64,000 nucleotides of DNA from a gamma proteobacterium L18 (GTDB lineage Bacteria; Pseudomonadota; Gammaproteobacteria; Pseudomonadales; Pseudomonadaceae), in NCBI GenBank assembly GCA_000497835.1, contig KI547167.1, forward strand, positions 174,494-238,493, read 5' to 3'. A program made the translations under genes and the position numbers. Below are positions 55,646 through 64,000 of this stretch, one piece after another. The number at the start of each line of letters is the position of its first letter. The first letter of the stretch is position 1. The notes beneath the pieces were generated by a model. The model was given only the letters and a program-made list of their open reading frames with translations. It searched no databases and was not told where the DNA came from.

Positions 55646-55712
55646 GTGGGAGCGGGCTCTGCCCGCGAACGGATCACCGCAAAGCCCCTTCGCGGGCAGA
55701 GCCCGCTCCCAC
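55646..55712. repeat. Perfect REP hairpin between convergent genes
   Basis: A 24-bp perfect inverted repeat (55646-55669; 55689-55712) with unit GTGGGAGCGGGCTCTGCCCG plus CGAA, around a 19-nt loop. It starts 6 nt after the preceding stop and ends 10 nt before the stop of the convergent cold-shock gene. Same family as 6135-6227. Confidence 0.9.
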
Positions 55713-55721
55713 ACTAGCCCA

Positions 55722-55931
55722 TTAAAGGCTCTGCACGTCCTCGGCCTGCGGGCCTTTCGGGCCGTTGACCAGGGCGTATTCCACCTGCTGCCCCTCCACC
55801 AGCGACCGATGCCCCTCACCGCGAATAGCGCGGTAGTGCACGAACACATCGGCCCCACCCTCGCGCTGGATAAAGCCATAGCCCTTGGCATCGTTGAACC
55901 ATTTGACGCTTCCTGTCTCACGAGACGACAT
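55722..55931 (-). CDS. Cold-shock domain protein
   Basis: A 69-residue single cold-shock domain protein that binds single-stranded nucleic acid. RNP1 is KGYGFIQ and RNP2 is VFVHYRAI, within [19 protein letters not shown] in RNP2 (instead of VHF) and the short length point to a CspD-like or divergent Csp. An AU-rich 5' region precedes it, divergent from plsB. Confidence 0.95.
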   Translation of the reverse strand: MSSRETGSVKWFNDAKGYGFIQREGGADVFVHYRAIRGEGHRSLVEGQQVEYALVNGPKGPQAEDVQSL

Positions 55932-56126
55932 CGCACTACTCCGTTTTTTTCTATTTTATGGAACAGCTGTTGCCGCCGGCCCTTGCTTGGACCTGGCGCG
56001 CATCCCTTCATGGGGGGCGGCCGCATTATGGGGCCAGCCCGACACAATTATTATGACGGCGGCGCTTTTTGCCAGAGGATCGACCCTGTACAGTGCCAAT
56101 CATCGTTTTAAGCAAGCACAGCCCTT

Positions 56127-58610
56127 ATGACCCGTTTCCCGTTCCGCCGCTTCGCCTTCGGCACCCTGCGCCGACTGCTGTACCTGTGGGTTCGCTCCGA
56201 AACCATCAACCAGTCGTCCTTCACCCTGAACCTGGACCGCAGCCGGCCGGTGTTCTACGTGTTGCAGTCGCCCTCGGCCGCGGACCTCGCCGTGCTGGAC
56301 ACCGAGTGCACCAAGGCGGGCCTGCCACGCCCGGTGCTGCCGGTAGCGGTCGGCGAGCTGCTGGAGCCTGCCGCCTTCTTCCACCTCACCCCGGAACCCG
56401 ACTGGCTGGGCCGCCACGACAAGCGCGGCGCACCGCCCACCCTGGAACGCCTGGTAGCGGCCATTAGCCAGAACGCCGAAGAAGATGCACAAATCATTCC
56501 CGTCAGCGTGTTCTGGGGGCAATCGCCGGCCAGCGAATCCAGCCCCTGGAAGCTGCTGTTCGCTGACAGCTGGGCGGTTACGGGCCGGCTGCGCAAGCTT
56601 GTCAGCATCCTGATCCTGGGCCGCAAGACCCGCGTACAGTTCTCCGCGCCCATCCATTTGCGCGAATTGGTTGCCGAGAACAAGGGCCACGAACGCACCC
56701 TGCGCATGACCCAACGCCTCCTTCGGGTGCATTTTCGTAACCTCAAGGCCGCGGTGATTGGTCCGGATATTTCCCACCGCCGTAACCTGGTCAAGGGCCT
56801 GATCCACGACAGTCAGGTGCGCCAGGCCATCGCCGAGGAAGCCGAGCGCCAGAATATCCCGGTGGAAAAAGCCGAAGCCCAGGCGCTGCGCTATGGCAAC
56901 GAGATTGCCTCGGACTACACCTACACCGCCATCCGTTTCCTGGAAGTGGTGCTCAGCTGGTTCTGGAACAAAATCTACGACGGCATCAAGGTCAACAATA
57001 TCGAAGGCGTGCAGGACATCGCCCCCGGCCACGAAATCATCTACGTGCCGTGCCACCGCAGCCACATCGATTACCTGCTGCTGTCCTACCTGCTGTTCCG
57101 CAACGGCCTGACACCGCCGCACATCGCCGCCGGCATCAACCTGAACATGCCGGTGATCGGCGGCCTGCTGCGGCGCGGCGGCGCGTTCTTCATGCGCCGC
57201 ACCTTCAAGGGCAACCCGCTGTACACCGCGGTGTTCAACGAATACCTGCACACCCTGTTCACCAAAGGCTTCCCGGTGGAGTACTTCGTGGAAGGCGGGC
57301 GCTCGCGCACCGGGCGCATGCTGCAACCCAAGACCGGCATGCTGGCCATCACCCTGCGCAGCTTCCTGCGCTCCTCGCGCATGCCCATCGTCTTCGTGCC
57401 GGTGTACATCGGCTACGAGCGCGTGCTGGAAGGCCGTACCTACCTGGGTGAGTTGCGCGGCGCCACCAAGAAGAAAGAGTCGATCTTCGACATTTTCAAG
57501 GTCATAGGTGCACTCAAGCAGCGCTTCGGCCAGGTGGCTGTGAACTTCGGCGAGCCGATCAAGCTGGCAGAATTCCTCGACAACGAACAGCCCGACTGGC
57601 GTCAGCAGGACCTGGGCCCGCAGTTCAAGCCGCAGTGGCTGCACGAAACCACCCACCGCCTGGGTGCCCGGGTGGCGCGCAATCTCAACGAAGCGGCAGC
57701 GGTCAACCCGGTCAACCTGGTGGCCCTGGCGTTGCTGTCCACCACGCGTCTGGCCCTGGATGACGGCGCCATGGCACGGGTGCTGGACCTGTATCTGGCG
57801 CTGCTGCGCAAGGTGCCCTACTCGCCGCACACCACACTGCCTGAAGGCGACGGTCGTGCGTTGATCGAGCACGTGAAGGCCATGGACCTGCTGTCCGAGC
57901 AGAGCGACGCCTTGGGCAAGATTCTGTACCTGGGCGAGCAGAACGCTGTTCTGATGACCTACTACCGCAACAACGTGCTGCACATCTTCGCCCTGCCGGC
58001 ATTGCTGGCCAGCTTCTTCCAGAGCAGTTCGCGCATGAGCCGCGAGCAATTGCTGCGCTACACCCGCGCGCTGTACCCGTACCTGCAGTCGGAGCTGTTC
58101 ATCCGCTGGTCCATGGACGAACTCGACGGCGTGGTCGATCAGTGGCTGGAGGCCTTCGTCGAACAAGGCCTGCTGCGCTTCGAGAACCAGGTGTACCTGC
58201 GGCCCGCGCCCAGCTCGCGCAAATTCGTGTTGCTGACCCTGCTGTCGCGCAGCATTGCCCAGACCCTGCAGCGCTTCTACATGGCCATCGCCCTGCTGAT
58301 CAACGGCGGCCAGCATGCCCTGAGCGCCGAAGAGCTGGAAGATCTGTGCACCATCATGGCCCAGCGCCTGTCGATCCTGCATGGGCTCAATGCGCCGGAA
58401 TTCTTCGACAAGAGTCTGTTCCGCCATTTCATTCAGACCCTGCTGGACCAAGGCGTCGTGACCCGCGATGCGGCCGGCAAGCTGGGGTACCACGCCCTGT
58501 TGGGCGAGCTGGCCGAAGGCGCGGCCAAGCGCGTGCTGCCGGCCGAGATTCGCCTGTCGATTCGCCAGGTGGCGCTGCACCGCAGTGACGAGGCCTTCCA
58601 GGGAAGCTGA
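56127..58610 (+). CDS. plsB: Glycerol-3-phosphate 1-O-acyltransferase PlsB
   Basis: PlsB (827 residues) makes lysophosphatidate from glycerol 3-phosphate and acyl-CoA or acyl-ACP, the first step of phospholipid synthesis, at the inner membrane. The catalytic motif HRSHID is at residues 310-315; further acyltransferase blocks are [32 protein letters not shown] and [14 protein letters not shown] (all in order, quoted in part). The N-terminus [20 protein letters not shown] is membrane-associated. Length is typical. Confidence 0.97.
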   Translation: MTRFPFRRFAFGTLRRLLYLWVRSETINQSSFTLNLDRSRPVFYVLQSPSAADLAVLDTECTKAGLPRPVLPVAVGELLEPAAFFHLTPEPDWLGRHDKRGAPPTLERLVAAISQNAEEDAQIIPVSVFWGQSPASESSPWKLLFADSWAVTGRLRKLVSILILGRKTRVQFSAPIHLRELVAENKGHERTLRMTQRLLRVHFRNLKAAVIGPDISHRRNLVKGLIHDSQVRQAIAEEAERQNIPVEKAEAQALRYGNEIASDYTYTAIRFLEVVLSWFWNKIYDGIKVNNIEGVQDIAPGHEIIYVPCHRSHIDYLLLSYLLFRNGLTPPHIAAGINLNMPVIGGLLRRGGAFFMRRTFKGNPLYTAVFNEYLHTLFTKGFPVEYFVEGGRSRTGRMLQPKTGMLAITLRSFLRSSRMPIVFVPVYIGYERVLEGRTYLGELRGATKKKESIFDIFKVIGALKQRFGQVAVNFGEPIKLAEFLDNEQPDWRQQDLGPQFKPQWLHETTHRLGARVARNLNEAAAVNPVNLVALALLSTTRLALDDGAMARVLDLYLALLRKVPYSPHTTLPEGDGRALIEHVKAMDLLSEQSDALGKILYLGEQNAVLMTYYRNNVLHIFALPALLASFFQSSSRMSREQLLRYTRALYPYLQSELFIRWSMDELDGVVDQWLEAFVEQGLLRFENQVYLRPAPSSRKFVLLTLLSRSIAQTLQRFYMAIALLINGGQHALSAEELEDLCTIMAQRLSILHGLNAPEFFDKSLFRHFIQTLLDQGVVTRDAAGKLGYHALLGELAEGAAKRVLPAEIRLSIRQVALHRSDEAFQGS

Positions 58611-58671
58611 AGTATCGGGCGATTATCCGTATCCTGTGCACTGTTGCTGCATTCGATACGGAGATCCGCCC

Positions 58672-59070
58672 ATGAAGAAACTCACCCTCGTGCTGTTCAG
58701 CGCCCTGCTGGGCGCCTGCAGCACCTTCGACGGCGCCCCCGAGGCGAACCTGGACGGCGAAGTGTTCTACCTGCAACGCATGGCGTTGCCACCCACCGCC
58801 ACCTTGAGCGTAAGCCTGCAGGACATCTCGCTGGCCGATGCGCCCGCCCAGGTGCTGGCCAGCCAGAACGGCCCCATCAAAGGCCAGGTCCCGCTGCCGT
58901 TCCACCTTAAGTACGACCCCAGGCACATCCAGCCAGGCCATCGCTATGCTGTCAGCGCACGCATCGAAGCTGACGGTCAGCTATTGTTCATTACCACCGA
59001 ACAGCACACCGTGCACCTGGATGGCAAAGACCCGCAGCCACTGCGAATCCGCCTGAACCCTGCTCGCTAA
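58672..59070 (+). CDS. YbaY/YscW-like lipoprotein
   Basis: A 132-residue lipoprotein. The signal peptide MKKLTLVLFSALLGACSTF ends in the lipobox LGAC with cysteine 16. The mature part has the beta-rich pattern of the YbaY/YscW lipoprotein family: LDGEVFYLQRMALPP, LSVSLQDISLADAPAQ and PFHLKYDPRHI. The serine after the cysteine predicts outer-membrane sorting. It lies 61 nt after plsB and 27 nt before the DUF4197 gene. Role unknown; pilotin-like function has been proposed for some relatives. Confidence 0.88.
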   Translation: MKKLTLVLFSALLGACSTFDGAPEANLDGEVFYLQRMALPPTATLSVSLQDISLADAPAQVLASQNGPIKGQVPLPFHLKYDPRHIQPGHRYAVSARIEADGQLLFITTEQHTVHLDGKDPQPLRIRLNPAR

Positions 59071-59097
59071 ACCCTTTTTTTCGATAAGGACGCTTCC

Positions 59098-59787
59098 ATG
59101 CTTCGTCGCTCCGCTCCCTTCGCAGGCCTGATGGCCGGCTTGCTGCTTTGCACCCAGGCCTTCGCCCTGGACCTTTCCAGCCTGTCCCAGGGCGATGCCA
59201 GCGGCGGCCTGAAGGATGCCCTGACCCAAGGCGCCCAAGTGGCCGTCAAGCAGCTCGGCGCCCCCGGTGGTTTCAACAACAACCCGGACGTGCGTATCGA
59301 ACTGCCCGGCAAACTGGGCAAGGCGGCCAAGGCCATGAAAAAATTCGGCATGGGCGCCCAGGTCGATGCGCTAGAAACCAGCATGAACCAGGCAGCCGAA
59401 GCCGCAGTACCGCAAGCGCAGGCGCTGCTGGTCGATGCCGTGAAGAAAATGACCGTCACCGACGCCAAGGGCATCCTCACCGGCGGCAATGACTCGGCCA
59501 CCCAGTACCTGAGCAAGACCAGCCGCGAACAGATCCGCGCCAAGTTCCTGCCTATCGTCAAGCAAGCCACCGACAAGGTCGGCCTGGCGCAGAAATTCAA
59601 CAGCTTCGCCGGCCAGGCCGCCAGCCTGGGCGTGATCGACAGCAAGGACTCGAACCTGGAAGGCTACGTGACCGAGCAGGCCCTGAACGGCCTGTTCAAG
59701 GAAATCGCCAACCAGGAAGCCAGCATCCGCAAGAACCCTGCGCAGGCGGCTACCAGCCTGGCGAAGAAAGTCTTCGGCGCGTTGTAA
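59098..59787 (+). CDS. DUF4197 family exported protein
   Basis: A 229-residue secreted or periplasmic protein. A signal peptide (RRSAPFAGLMAGLLLCTQAFA) is followed by LDLSSLSQGDASGGLKDAL, GAQVAVKQLGAPGGFNNNP and DVRIELPGKLGKAAKAMKKF, which are diagnostic of the DUF4197 family; the rest is mainly helical. The function of the family is unknown. The upstream lipoprotein is probably co-transcribed. No terminator is clear right after the stop. Confidence 0.9.
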   Translation: MLRRSAPFAGLMAGLLLCTQAFALDLSSLSQGDASGGLKDALTQGAQVAVKQLGAPGGFNNNPDVRIELPGKLGKAAKAMKKFGMGAQVDALETSMNQAAEAAVPQAQALLVDAVKKMTVTDAKGILTGGNDSATQYLSKTSREQIRAKFLPIVKQATDKVGLAQKFNSFAGQAASLGVIDSKDSNLEGYVTEQALNGLFKEIANQEASIRKNPAQAATSLAKKVFGAL

Positions 59788-59878
59788 TCACAAGCCTCAA
59801 AGCCGCGCCGCCTGCGACGCAGCCTCCGGCAGCTACAGAGGCGGGGCACACACGGTGAGAGAAAGGGGGCGCCTCCAC

Positions 59879-60076
59879 AAGACAGTTGCTACTACAGGAC
59901 GGCGGCGTCTGCATCGCGGCCAAGGCCGGCTCCTACCACGGACGGGGTAGGAGCCGACTTTAGTCGCGATACAGACGATGCGGTTTCAAGACAGTTGCTG
60001 CTACGAGAGTTGCGTCTATGCGTGGAGCTGCACTGTGGGAGCGAGGGCTAGGCGCCCCCCGTTTGTTCCCACAGTG
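59879..60076. repeat. Repeat cluster between the DUF4197 gene and the siderophore receptor
   Basis: An inverted REP pair (59913-59936; 59947-59970, unit ATCGCGGCCAAGGCCGGCTC plus CTAC) of the same family as 40831-40895 is flanked by near-direct repeats AAGACAGTTGCTACTAC (59879-59895) and AAGACAGTTGCTGCTAC (59988-60004). Further on, CACTGTGGGA (60031-60040) pairs with TCCCACAGTG (60067-60076), a possible terminator stem without a T tract. These elements fill most of the 364-nt gap 59788-60151; no gene is seen there. Confidence 0.7.
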
Positions 60077-60151
60077 TTCATCCGAGAAAACAGGTTGCTG
60101 CTGAAGGACATCTTCGCACCCGGTTGTCTCGATGAAGCTGAGACAGCGTGG

Positions 60152-62326
60152 TCAGAACCGATAGACCGCCGACACCACCGCCGACCGCCCATCCCCAAAC
60201 TCAACCGCCGAAGACCGCTTGTTATTGCCCGTCACCGTGCGCACCCGCTCCACGTACTGAGCATTCAACAGGTTGTCCAGGTTCAGTTGCAGGTCCAGCT
60301 CCTTGCTCACCTGATACCCCAGCATCGCCTGATGCACCCAGTAGCCATCCACCTTGTAGGTCTCGTCATTGCGCAGGTTGCGCTCGCTGACATGGCGCAG
60401 GCCGTAGCCGACTCGCCAGTCACCCGGCAACTGGTGCGTGGTCCACAGGCTGAACGAGCGCGGCGGGGTGTTGGCCAAGGCATGGCCTTCGGCTTTTGGG
60501 TTAGTCCTGGATTTCAGGGTTTCGCTTTGCAGGTAGGTGTAGGTCGCCGTCACCTGCCAGTCTTCACTCAGGTGCCCCACCGCGCCCAGTTCCAGCCCTT
60601 GCGTCCGTTGCAGGCCCGCCAGTAGCACCTGGCCGGTTTCCAGCTTCTCGCGGACGTTGTCCTTCTGGGTGCGGAATAGGGCGCCGTTCAACTGCAGGTC
60701 GCCCGCCAGCAAGTCCCACTTGGTGCCCAGCTCCCAGGTACGGTTGGTTTCGGGAGGGGTGTTGCGGGTTTGTTCGCCCACGCCGTAGCCGCCCGTGACG
60801 AGGTGCTCGGCGCTTGGGTTGAAGGAATTGCCGTAGGCCAGGTACACGCGGCCGTTGGGTGCTGGCTTGTACACCAGGCCTGCGCGGTGGCTGAGGAAGG
60901 CGTCCCGGGTTGCGTATTCGGTGTGGCCGCCTTCGGGCTGGCGCTCTAGGCTGCTGCCGTCGATCCAGTCGTGGCGCAGGCCCAAGGTCAGGTCCCAGGC
61001 GGGGCTGAGGCTGAGGGTGTCGAACGCGTAGACCGCAGTGGTTTGCAGTCGGTTGCGCATGGAGGCCAGGCGCTCGCGGTTGAGCGGGCCGGTCCAACGG
61101 CCAGGCGGGTTGTTGAGATCGAATTGCTTGTCGGCGGACTGTTTGCGAATGTCGTACAGGCTGGTGTCGCGACGATAGCGCTCGTAGGAAACGTCTACGC
61201 CTGTGACCAGCGCATGGCCGATCCCGAAGGTGTCGAAACGGCTGGTGAGCGTTGTGCTGTTGAGCCATTGATCGGTCACGATATCGCGCCCGTAGCCCTG
61301 AGGGCCGGCAGGCCGATATTTGCCGGGCGGCAGGCCGTCACGATCCACGTGTGAAGCAGACACCACGCCGCTGCGTTCAACGCGGCCATAGCGAAGACGG
61401 TTTTGCAGGGAGAGTGACTGGCTGAACTCATGCTCGAACACCGCGCTCAAGCGGTCGGTGGTGAGGCGGTCCTTGTCCAGGTTGCGCCAGCCAAAATAGG
61501 CGTCGCGCTTGACGCCCTCGATCACCTTGCCGCGATAGGTGGGCAGACCGTAGTCGGGCAGGTTGTCGTCTTCCTGGTGCAGGTAGCTGAAGGTCAGCCG
61601 CGTATCATCGCTCAGCCCCAACAGCACCGAGGGTGCCATGCCCCACCTGGAACGGTCGATCGCGGGGCGACCCGGCACATCATTGCCATGGGCCATCAGA
61701 TTGAGCCGTACCGCACTGCCGGTGCCTACCCCGGACAACAGCTGGTTGGTGTCCAGCACCAGACGGCGGTAGTGATCGGTGCCAACGCCCGCCCCCACTT
61801 CCGTGAAGGCATCGGCCTGGGGCGTCTTGCTGATCAGGTTGATGATGCCGCCCGTGGTACCCGCGCCGCCGAACACCGAGTCAGGGCCCTTGATGACCTC
61901 GACCGCCTGCAGGTTGAAGCTGTCGCTGCGGGTGGTCTGGGCGCTGTCGCGCAGGCCATCGATCAGCACGTTGCTGGTGGCATTGAAGCCACGGATGTTG
62001 ATGAGGTCGCCCGAACCGCCGCCGCCCTCGCCGGCATCGAAGGTGATGCCCGATACATTGGACAGCACCTGGCGCAGACTGAGGGCATTCTGCTCGCGCA
62101 TCACCTGCTCGTTGACCACGGTGATGGTCTGCGGCTGGTCGAGCAGCGATTCGGTGAGTTTGGACGACGCCGAGCGGTCGGCCTTGTAGCGCTGCCGCTC
62201 ACGTTCAGCGCCCACCTCCACCGCTTCGATCTGCACGGGCGCGCCGTCGGCGAATGCCAGCCATGAGCACGACATCAGGGCCAGGCCGCTGGCCGGTCGT
62301 GTAAATGCCTTGCGTTGATCTGCCAT
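60152..62326 (-). CDS. TonB-dependent siderophore receptor
   Basis: An outer-membrane receptor of 724 residues. After the signal peptide (ends LAFA) comes a TonB box-like IEAVEV, then the plug domain (about residues 45-165: LLDQPQTITVVNEQVM, LINIRGFNATSNVLIDGLRD, VEVIKGPDSVFGGAG) and a 22-stranded barrel to the C-terminal phenylalanine (SAVYRF). The plug subtype resembles catecholate receptors such as Fiu, but the ligand cannot be fixed from sequence. The start is the ATG at 62326. No Fur box matching the GATAATGATAATCATTATC consensus is evident in the short upstream region, and no sigma/anti-sigma pair is adjacent. Confidence 0.92.
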   Translation of the reverse strand: MADQRKAFTRPASGLALMSCSWLAFADGAPVQIEAVEVGAERERQRYKADRSASSKLTESLLDQPQTITVVNEQVMREQNALSLRQVLSNVSGITFDAGEGGGGSGDLINIRGFNATSNVLIDGLRDSAQTTRSDSFNLQAVEVIKGPDSVFGGAGTTGGIINLISKTPQADAFTEVGAGVGTDHYRRLVLDTNQLLSGVGTGSAVRLNLMAHGNDVPGRPAIDRSRWGMAPSVLLGLSDDTRLTFSYLHQEDDNLPDYGLPTYRGKVIEGVKRDAYFGWRNLDKDRLTTDRLSAVFEHEFSQSLSLQNRLRYGRVERSGVVSASHVDRDGLPPGKYRPAGPQGYGRDIVTDQWLNSTTLTSRFDTFGIGHALVTGVDVSYERYRRDTSLYDIRKQSADKQFDLNNPPGRWTGPLNRERLASMRNRLQTTAVYAFDTLSLSPAWDLTLGLRHDWIDGSSLERQPEGGHTEYATRDAFLSHRAGLVYKPAPNGRVYLAYGNSFNPSAEHLVTGGYGVGEQTRNTPPETNRTWELGTKWDLLAGDLQLNGALFRTQKDNVREKLETGQVLLAGLQRTQGLELGAVGHLSEDWQVTATYTYLQSETLKSRTNPKAEGHALANTPPRSFSLWTTHQLPGDWRVGYGLRHVSERNLRNDETYKVDGYWVHQAMLGYQVSKELDLQLNLDNLLNAQYVERVRTVTGNNKRSSAVEFGDGRSAVVSAVYRF

Positions 62327-62408
62327 GAAAACCTTCCTCCCCAAGAATTTGAGCAGGAAGTCTAAGGGCCTGAATCACGAAAAAACCGCCGCCAAAAAAA
62401 TCAGGAAG

Positions 62409-62433
62409 CGTCCTACATCGCGTCTGTAGGACG
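62409..62433. other. Hairpin upstream of the siderophore receptor gene
   Basis: CGTCCTACA (62409-62417) and TGTAGGACG (62425-62433) form a perfect 9-bp dyad between the rsmJ stop and the receptor start. On the minus strand a run of seven T follows about 9 nt later, so it could be a weak rsmJ terminator. It could equally be an operator for the receptor gene. Confidence 0.4.
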
Positions 62434-62440
62434 GAAATCC

Positions 62441-63223
62441 CTACGGTTTCAGCGCCTTTTTCGGATAGATATCATAGCGACTGGATTTGCCGTCAAGGCT
62501 ATGGCTGGGCTTTGGCCCTTCGATGCACGGAGCCTTGCGCGGGCGCTTCACCACCACACGGTGCGTGGCCAGTTCCAGGGCAGCAGCCAGCAGTGCCGGG
62601 GCATCCATGTCGTCACCCACCAACGGGCGGAACAGGCGCATTTCCTTCTTCACAAGCGCACTTTTCTCACGATGAGGGAACATGGGGTCCAGGTAGATGA
62701 CCTGCGGCGGCTCACCTTCCCAGCCACGAATCAACTCAATCGAATTGCCCTTGAGCAGGCGCATGCGGGCGACGATGGCACCCACTTCGGCGTCGCCCTG
62801 GGCGCGGGCCAGGCCGTCTTCCAGCAGGGCGCCGATGATGGGCTGGCGCTCGATCAGGCTCATGTCGCAGCCCAGGCTTGCCAGCACGAATGCGTCCTTG
62901 CCCAGGCCTGCCGTGGCGTCCAGCACTCGTGGGCGCACGCCTTGCTGAATACCCACGGCCTTGGCGATCATCTGCCCGCTGCCGCCGCCAAACAGGCGCC
63001 GGTGCGCCACGGCGCCTTCGACGAAGTCCACGCGCACCGGGCCCGGCGCGTCCGGCCCCAACTGTTGCAGTTGTAGGCCGGCATCGGTGACCTGCAGGGC
63101 AAATTCGGCATCGTCGATGGCCATGGGCAACGCCAGGCGTTGTGCCCAGGCCTGGGCCTGAGGTTCCAGGGCGCTGTGTTGGGCCTCGACACGGATGCGC
63201 ACCGGCGCTTGTTGCTCTGCCAT
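62441..63223 (-). CDS. rsmJ: 16S rRNA (guanine-1516-N2)-methyltransferase RsmJ
   Basis: RsmJ (260 residues) methylates G1516 of 16S rRNA using SAM. Family blocks: [15 protein letters not shown], the SAM loop [39 protein letters not shown] and the C-terminal [11 protein letters not shown] with SSRYDIY. Length is typical. It is probably monocistronic or reads weakly into the receptor gene. Confidence 0.96.
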   Translation of the reverse strand: MAEQQAPVRIRVEAQHSALEPQAQAWAQRLALPMAIDDAEFALQVTDAGLQLQQLGPDAPGPVRVDFVEGAVAHRRLFGGGSGQMIAKAVGIQQGVRPRVLDATAGLGKDAFVLASLGCDMSLIERQPIIGALLEDGLARAQGDAEVGAIVARMRLLKGNSIELIRGWEGEPPQVIYLDPMFPHREKSALVKKEMRLFRPLVGDDMDAPALLAAALELATHRVVVKRPRKAPCIEGPKPSHSLDGKSSRYDIYPKKALKP

Positions 63224-63316
63224 GAAAATCCACTACTCAAAAAATTTAAAGATCGGCCAAGTCGGCCGATAAGGAATGTATCCGGTATTTTGCCAGAGCC
63301 AGCGCCCAATAGTGCC

Positions 63317-63934
63317 ATGAGCAACCTCCAGACCACCTCGATCGGCTACATTTCGCCCCACGGCGACTTCAGCCGCCAGAACACCCAGGCATTGGGTGGC
63401 GTCAGCCACCTGTGGTCGGACTTCTTCGCCCAGGCGATGGCTGACCAGGTGGGTGATCAGGCCGACGGCGCGCTGGCCTTGCCTGATGCTACGCAGGACC
63501 CGGAAGTAGAGCCTGCCGGTGGTGGTGATGTGCTGGCGCAGATCCTGTCCCAGCGTTTGTGCGATGTGCAGGATACCGAAGTTCGCCCGCCCGAGCCGCT
63601 GTTCCTGCCCAAGGCAGAGTTCGAGACCGAGTTGCTGGACAAGCCTGCCCCACCCTACCCGCCTGAAGAGATTGTCGACCAGCAGAAGCAGCTGGATTAC
63701 GACAATGGCTGGGTACGCCCCATCGTGATGAATGCCAACCAGCCGCAGCCTGAGCCAGGGCCTGCGCCGGAGCCCAAGTCGCTGTTCCTGCCGATTGCTG
63801 AATTTGAGTGGGATTTGGCGGATAAGCATGTGCCTTATGATGCTGAAACATTGGCGGAGCAGGATAAGGCGTTTGCGTTTGACACGAAGTGGGCGCGGCC
63901 TTTGGTGGTGAATAATTTGCGGTTGGCGGCTTGA
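63317..63934 (+). CDS. Unrecognised protein with internal duplication
   Basis: A 205-residue acidic protein (MSNLQTTSIGYISPHG...) without signal peptide or membrane segment and with proline/glutamate-rich linkers. Two related blocks are evident: residues about 94-137 (EPLFLPKAEFETELLDK ... DNGWVRPIVMN) and about 155-202 (KSLFLPIAEFEWDLADK ... DTKWARPLVVN), sharing LFLP-x-AEFE-x-x-L-x-DK and W-x-RP-[IL]-V. The last 100 nt use many T- and G-ending codons, unlike neighbouring genes. It is divergent from rsmJ. I do not recognise the family. Confidence 0.75.
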   Translation: MSNLQTTSIGYISPHGDFSRQNTQALGGVSHLWSDFFAQAMADQVGDQADGALALPDATQDPEVEPAGGGDVLAQILSQRLCDVQDTEVRPPEPLFLPKAEFETELLDKPAPPYPPEEIVDQQKQLDYDNGWVRPIVMNANQPQPEPGPAPEPKSLFLPIAEFEWDLADKHVPYDAETLAEQDKAFAFDTKWARPLVVNNLRLAA

Positions 63935-64000
63935 GGGTTTCCCTGGAATTGGGGGATGGCTGCCAGGTGCTTGTCGATGGTTTTCTGGTGCTCTTGAGAT

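Noticed and set aside
63838..64000. A possible 3' end of a minus-strand gene (open frame read from the window edge to a TAA near 63838), with GC-rich third positions.
   Set aside because: It would overlap the plus-strand gene by about 100 nt, and only 160 nt are visible. There is no recognisable motif, so it cannot be supported.

Overview
This window looks like the chromosome of a fluorescent Pseudomonas, probably close to the P. putida lineage. That is inferred from GC-rich sequence, typical Pseudomonas gene orders (fdxA-rsmZ-rpoS-nlpD-pcm-surE-truD-ispF; adhC-fghA beside a LysR gene; dapE beside an ndvB-like gene) and many short palindromic REP-type repeats. Coding density is high and nearly everything is core metabolism or cell-envelope biogenesis. 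I see no prophage, CRISPR array, insertion sequence, tRNA or rRNA.

Layout. 1-900: the 3' end of fdxA, a 209-bp palindromic repeat and the small regulatory RNA RsmZ (minus strand). 0.9-6 kb, minus strand: rpoS, nlpD, pcm, surE, truD, ispF. 6.2-9.4 kb: glutathione-dependent formaldehyde detoxification (fghA, adhC) with a divergent LysR regulator. 9.4-16.9 kb, minus strand: ispD, ftsB, eno, kdsA, pyrG, tilS, accA. 17-35.6 kb, minus strand: the large replication/envelope/translation block dnaE, rnhB, lpxB, lpxA, fabZ, lpxD, skp, bamA, rseP, dxr, cdsA, uppS, frr, pyrH, tsf, rpsB. 36-40.8 kb, plus strand: map, glnD, dapC. 41-46.4 kb is the most accessory part: an OafA-like acyltransferase with an SGNH domain, an astacin-like metzincin, a CPA1 antiporter and a small XRE regulator. 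46-55.6 kb: a Spx/ArsC-like protein, dapD, csdA-csdE, tcdA, an NdvB-type beta-glucan synthase, dapE, rlmA and a hypothetical gene. 55.7-64 kb: a cold-shock protein, plsB, a YbaY-like lipoprotein, a DUF4197 protein, a TonB-dependent siderophore receptor, rsmJ and an unrecognised protein with an internal duplication.

How the genes work together. The 21-32 kb block couples lipid A synthesis (lpxD, lpxA, lpxB, fabZ), phospholipid synthesis (cdsA), the undecaprenyl carrier (uppS), isoprenoid supply (dxr here, ispD and ispF upstream), outer-membrane protein assembly (skp, bamA) and envelope stress sensing (rseP). Many of these genes overlap by 1-4 nt, so translational coupling is likely. dapC, dapD and dapE are three steps of the succinylase route to diaminopimelate and lysine.

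The most notable observations are an apparent +1 frameshift in the Skp signal-peptide region at 25616-25619; several distinct families of palindromic repeats, including one about 350 bp long whose flanks recur around a second copy 32 kb away; a metzincin without a recognisable signal peptide next to an acyltransferase; a repeat unit that encodes the C-terminus of the LysR regulator; and an internally duplicated protein at the right edge. I found no convincing wholly new multi-gene system.
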